Notes under the pieces: model-generated
Databases searched by the model: none
What the model was told of the DNA's origin: nothing
Seen by the model: only the letters and a program-made list of their open reading frames with translations
In this document: positions 7,701 through 8,651 of the stretch, in pieces
Layout: every line of letters begins with the position of its first letter
Position numbering within the stretch: the stretch's first letter is position 1
Made by a program: the position numbers and the translations under genes
Assembly: GCA_945632055.1 (NCBI GenBank)
Contig: CALZCU010000024.1
Coordinates: 1-8,651 of the forward strand
Direction: 5' to 3'
Length of the DNA: 8,651 bases
Source of the DNA: an uncultured Ruminococcus sp.
Lineage (GTDB): Bacteria > Bacillota > Clostridia > Oscillospirales > Acutalibacteraceae

Positions 7701-8279
7701 GTCACGCAGTCTGAGAAGGTTATCCTCGGTGCTTTTCAGCTTTCTTTCAGCTTCAATTTTTCTGTATCTGTATCTTGAAATGCCTGCGGCTTCTTCAAAA
7801 ATTTCACGGCGTTCCTCGCTCTTTGAGGAAACTATGCTGTCAATCTTGCCCTGACCAATCATTGAATAGCCATCTCTTCCAAGACCTGTATCCATAAACA
7901 GCTCGTTGATATCCTTAAGGCGAACCGAGGCTTTGTTTATTAGGTATTCGCTTTCACCACTGCGGTAATATCTTCTTGTAACTGCAACCTCATCACCGTT
8001 AAAATCAAGGAATCTGTCGGAATTGTCAATATTCAGCGTAACCTCTGCATAGCCCTGTCTTTTGCGTTTATCAGTGCCGTTGAAAACAACATCTTCCATT
8101 TTGGAACAGCGCAGGCTCTTTGGCGACTGCTCGCCGAGTACCCAACGGATAGCGTCGCTTATGTTGCTTTTTCCCGAACCGTTTGGACCTACAACCGATG
8201 TAATTCCCTGTTCAAAGGATAATTTAGTTTTGTCGGGAAAAGTCTTGAATCCCTGTACTTCCAATGATTTTAAACGCAT
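4704..8279 (-). CDS. smc: Chromosome segregation ATPase SMC
   Basis: SMC forms a ring-shaped dimer which, with ScpA and ScpB, compacts and separates replicated chromosomes. The 1191 residues are the usual full length. The N-terminal head has GPNGSGKSN (31-39, Walker A) and a Q-loop at Q143 (IGQGKID). A coiled coil rich in E, K, L and S runs from about 170 to 515. The hinge spans about 522-670 (coding bases about 6270-6716), beginning LKGICGPVSRVI and ending in the conserved glycines AGGSLTGGS (658-666). The returning coil runs to about 1040. The C-terminal head has GLGNVNVSAIEEY (983-995), the signature LSGGEKAL (1090-1097), Walker B CVMDEIEAALDD (1115-1126) and ITHRRGTME (1148-1156). SMCs I recall more often show LSGGERAL and DEVDAALD, but the catalytic residues are kept. 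AGGGG at 8287-8291 is seven bases before ATG 8279. The gene precedes ftsY by 16 bases. Confidence 0.98.
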   Translation of the reverse strand: MRLKSLEVQGFKTFPDKTKLSFEQGITSVVGPNGSGKSNISDAIRWVLGEQSPKSLRCSKMEDVVFNGTDKRKRQGYAEVTLNIDNSDRFLDFNGDEVAVTRRYYRSGESEYLINKASVRLKDINELFMDTGLGRDGYSMIGQGKIDSIVSSKSEERREIFEEAAGISRYRYRKIEAERKLKSTEDNLLRLRDIVTELEERVEPLRKQSEKAQQFLTYSEEKRGLEIALWLLTLDKSQDSLKQQDEKISIAKAQYDEAEQALLNIQTETEEIYTKSGALSSEIEGLRNNIAQKEAEISQKKSLVSVAQNDILHSNENIERIKKEIDSAEQSFDELEKTISEKEGKISVLDAEIIEKQKHYSEISEELNIINLDSSKSGDLLQQITAELSMLTTQSADARVIDMTSESTIAELSSRIASLEATKTEKSSQLSELEEIFKAYDDDIKETTDNIEALNNSINGLQLKLSAKEKKKNELKVESEKLSLDVKEHIRKIAFLENLERNLEGFSKSVKVVVNAAKNGKLKGICGPVSRVITVPAKYGVAIETALGTAMQNIVVSTDDDAKQAIRFLKSTDGGRATFLPLNTIKSRELRENGLDDCYGFIGIASELCSCDDKYDNILGSLLGRIVIAEDLNSAAAIAKKYSFRFKVVTLDGQVVNAGGSLTGGSLNRNTGLLSRAFEIVELKKDTEELQNKSKAAENMSEQVNREYSAIEAELLGTRADLSNKQQELVRLEAERRACETELNNSRQTLENADEEIIECKGRIDKLKESSLQAKKQLAELNAKIAEAEENVNSVTGNRAELTQKRETLTTRLQNIRLEIVTAQKDIDALNSEIVFARNTGLNHEDKKAELERQIEQIKSSARQTESRIDSLNNEITAIENEQKALHNRIDEINSKKDMLERRTVEIRSFEREKTSEREISGRELARLEERKINIQKQYDDIISKLWEEYELTKREAEETAIEIEDSSKASKRLNELKQKIKGLGNVNVSAIEEYKDVSERYEFMSDQVSDVEKSKKEIERRITDLTKQMKEVFVESFDRINKNFTYTFKELFGGGTASLSLSDPENILTSGIDILVHPPGKIVVHLDALSGGEKALVAIALYFAIMKVRPAPFCVMDEIEAALDDVNVYRFASYLRRLTDNTQFILITHRRGTMEEADVLYGVTMQDEGISKLLELRSTEVAEKLGIESK

Positions 8280-8286
8280 TAAAATA

Positions 8287-8291
8287 CCCCT
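8287..8291 (-). promoter_or_regulatory. Ribosome binding site of smc, overlapping the upstream stop codon
   Basis: The minus strand reads AGGGG. Its first bases form part of the TAG stop (8290-8292) of the radical SAM gene, and smc ATG follows after seven bases. Terminating ribosomes would therefore sit on the smc initiation site, which fits coupled expression. The gap between the two coding regions is only ten bases, leaving no room for a separate promoter. Confidence 0.65.
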
Positions 8292-8651
8292 ATTTTATGT
8301 ATAAATCATATTTTCCGAGTGTGTTGTCAAATCTTATTTCAAAGGTGTAACCCATTTCTGAAAAGCTCTTTAAATTGGATTTCTTCTGACCGTAAAACTT
8401 TGAAAGCGATTTTTCATTTATGTAAACGGTAAATTTCTTTGTTTTATCAATCATGTTTGTTTTTTCAGTAAAAGAATTATAAAATATTTTGCTTTCGCAA
8501 AGCTCTTTAAACGCAGGATGATAGTTGTTGCCAAGGCTGTTTTTTATGAGGCTATCGGAATAGTGAAGTCCAAGCCGAATAATATTTATGTCAGCTTTTT
8601 CAAACATAAGTATAAGTCTTGAACATAAATCTACAGACTTTTCAAGAGTGT
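8290..8651 (-). CDS. Elp3-like radical SAM protein, C-terminal 119 residues (cut by right edge)
   Basis: The open frame continues through the right edge; an ATG at 8607 is internal, because 14 in-frame codons precede it without a stop. The visible end matches, from memory, the C-terminal part of the Elp3-like radical SAM proteins encoded before smc in many Clostridia. It contains TLEKSVDLCSRL, then FEKADINIIRLGLHYSD (the usual IRIGLQ segment), a YHPAFKELCES segment and the late SKFYGQKKSNLKSF segment. The catalytic CxxxCxxC cluster site would lie upstream, outside the window. After the radical SAM C-terminal region there is no GNAT acetyltransferase domain, so this is not a canonical Elp3 tRNA-modifying enzyme. 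The substrate of this family is not known to me. It ends ten bases before smc, and the gene further upstream would be expected to be rnc. The assignment rests on a fragment. Confidence 0.75.
   Translation of the reverse strand, partial: TLEKSVDLCSRLILMFEKADINIIRLGLHYSDSLIKNSLGNNYHPAFKELCESKIFYNSFTEKTNMIDKTKKFTVYINEKSLSKFYGQKKSNLKSFSEMGYTFEIRFDNTLGKYDLYIK

Larger units (their letters stand above)
1..8651 (-). other. Single co-directional operon (inferred), radical SAM to leuS
   Basis: Nine genes run in one direction with junctions of +10, +16, +5, +19, -4, +4, -4 and +19 bases, counted from radical SAM to leuS. Ribosome sites lie in or across the ends of the preceding genes at several junctions. 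I see no G+C-rich hairpin followed by a T run in any gap, and no gap is long enough for a standard promoter with leader. Promoters inside the long smc gene cannot be excluded. Co-transcription is inferred from layout only. Confidence 0.8.

Noticed and set aside
8290..8607. A complete 105-residue small protein starting at ATG 8607
   Set aside because: The frame stays open through the window edge, and the upstream codons continue the radical SAM C-terminal pattern. The ATG is internal.

Overview
The window reads as a run of conserved bacterial housekeeping genes, all on the minus strand. Transcription goes from the right edge (8651) to the left edge (1). The order is: Elp3-like radical SAM protein (C-terminal end only), smc, ftsY, rdgB, yhbY, nadD, yqeK, rsfS, leuS (N-terminal half only). 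Junctions range from 4-base ATGA overlaps to 19-base gaps. Nearly every gene has a readable Shine-Dalgarno sequence, and I see no terminator-like hairpin between genes. I therefore read the whole window as part of one long operon. There is no gene-free stretch over 300 bases, and no RNA gene, mobile element, CRISPR array, attachment site or long repeat.

The organism is most likely a Gram-positive member of the Clostridia, perhaps of the Oscillospirales/Ruminococcus type. The reasons are the moderate-to-low GC content, the AGGAGG-like ribosome sites, the radical SAM-smc-ftsY order, the yhbY-nadD-yqeK-rsfS cluster of Firmicutes, a short FtsY without an acidic N-terminal domain, and a LeuRS variant with HPRPYT and GLPTENYA motifs. 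The family-level placement is inference from memory of gene order and motifs, not from a search.

Region by region: 8290-8651 holds the last 119 residues of a radical SAM protein. Positions 4704-8279 encode the chromosome-condensing ATPase SMC, and 3773-4687 the SRP receptor FtsY. From 1311 to 3767 come five small genes for nucleotide, cofactor and ribosome upkeep: RdgB removes non-canonical NTPs, YhbY acts in ribosome assembly, NadD makes the NAD precursor NaAD, YqeK hydrolyses Ap4A, and RsfS silences ribosomes in starvation. Positions 1-1291 encode the first 430 residues of leucyl-tRNA synthetase, up to the end of its editing domain; the KMSKS region is outside the window.

The common theme is growth: chromosome segregation, membrane protein targeting, clean nucleotide pools, NAD synthesis and translation capacity. 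No wholly new system is visible. The points most worth a second look are the joining of two usually separate conserved clusters, the poorly characterised radical SAM protein, and the placement of leuS without a leader of its own directly after rsfS.
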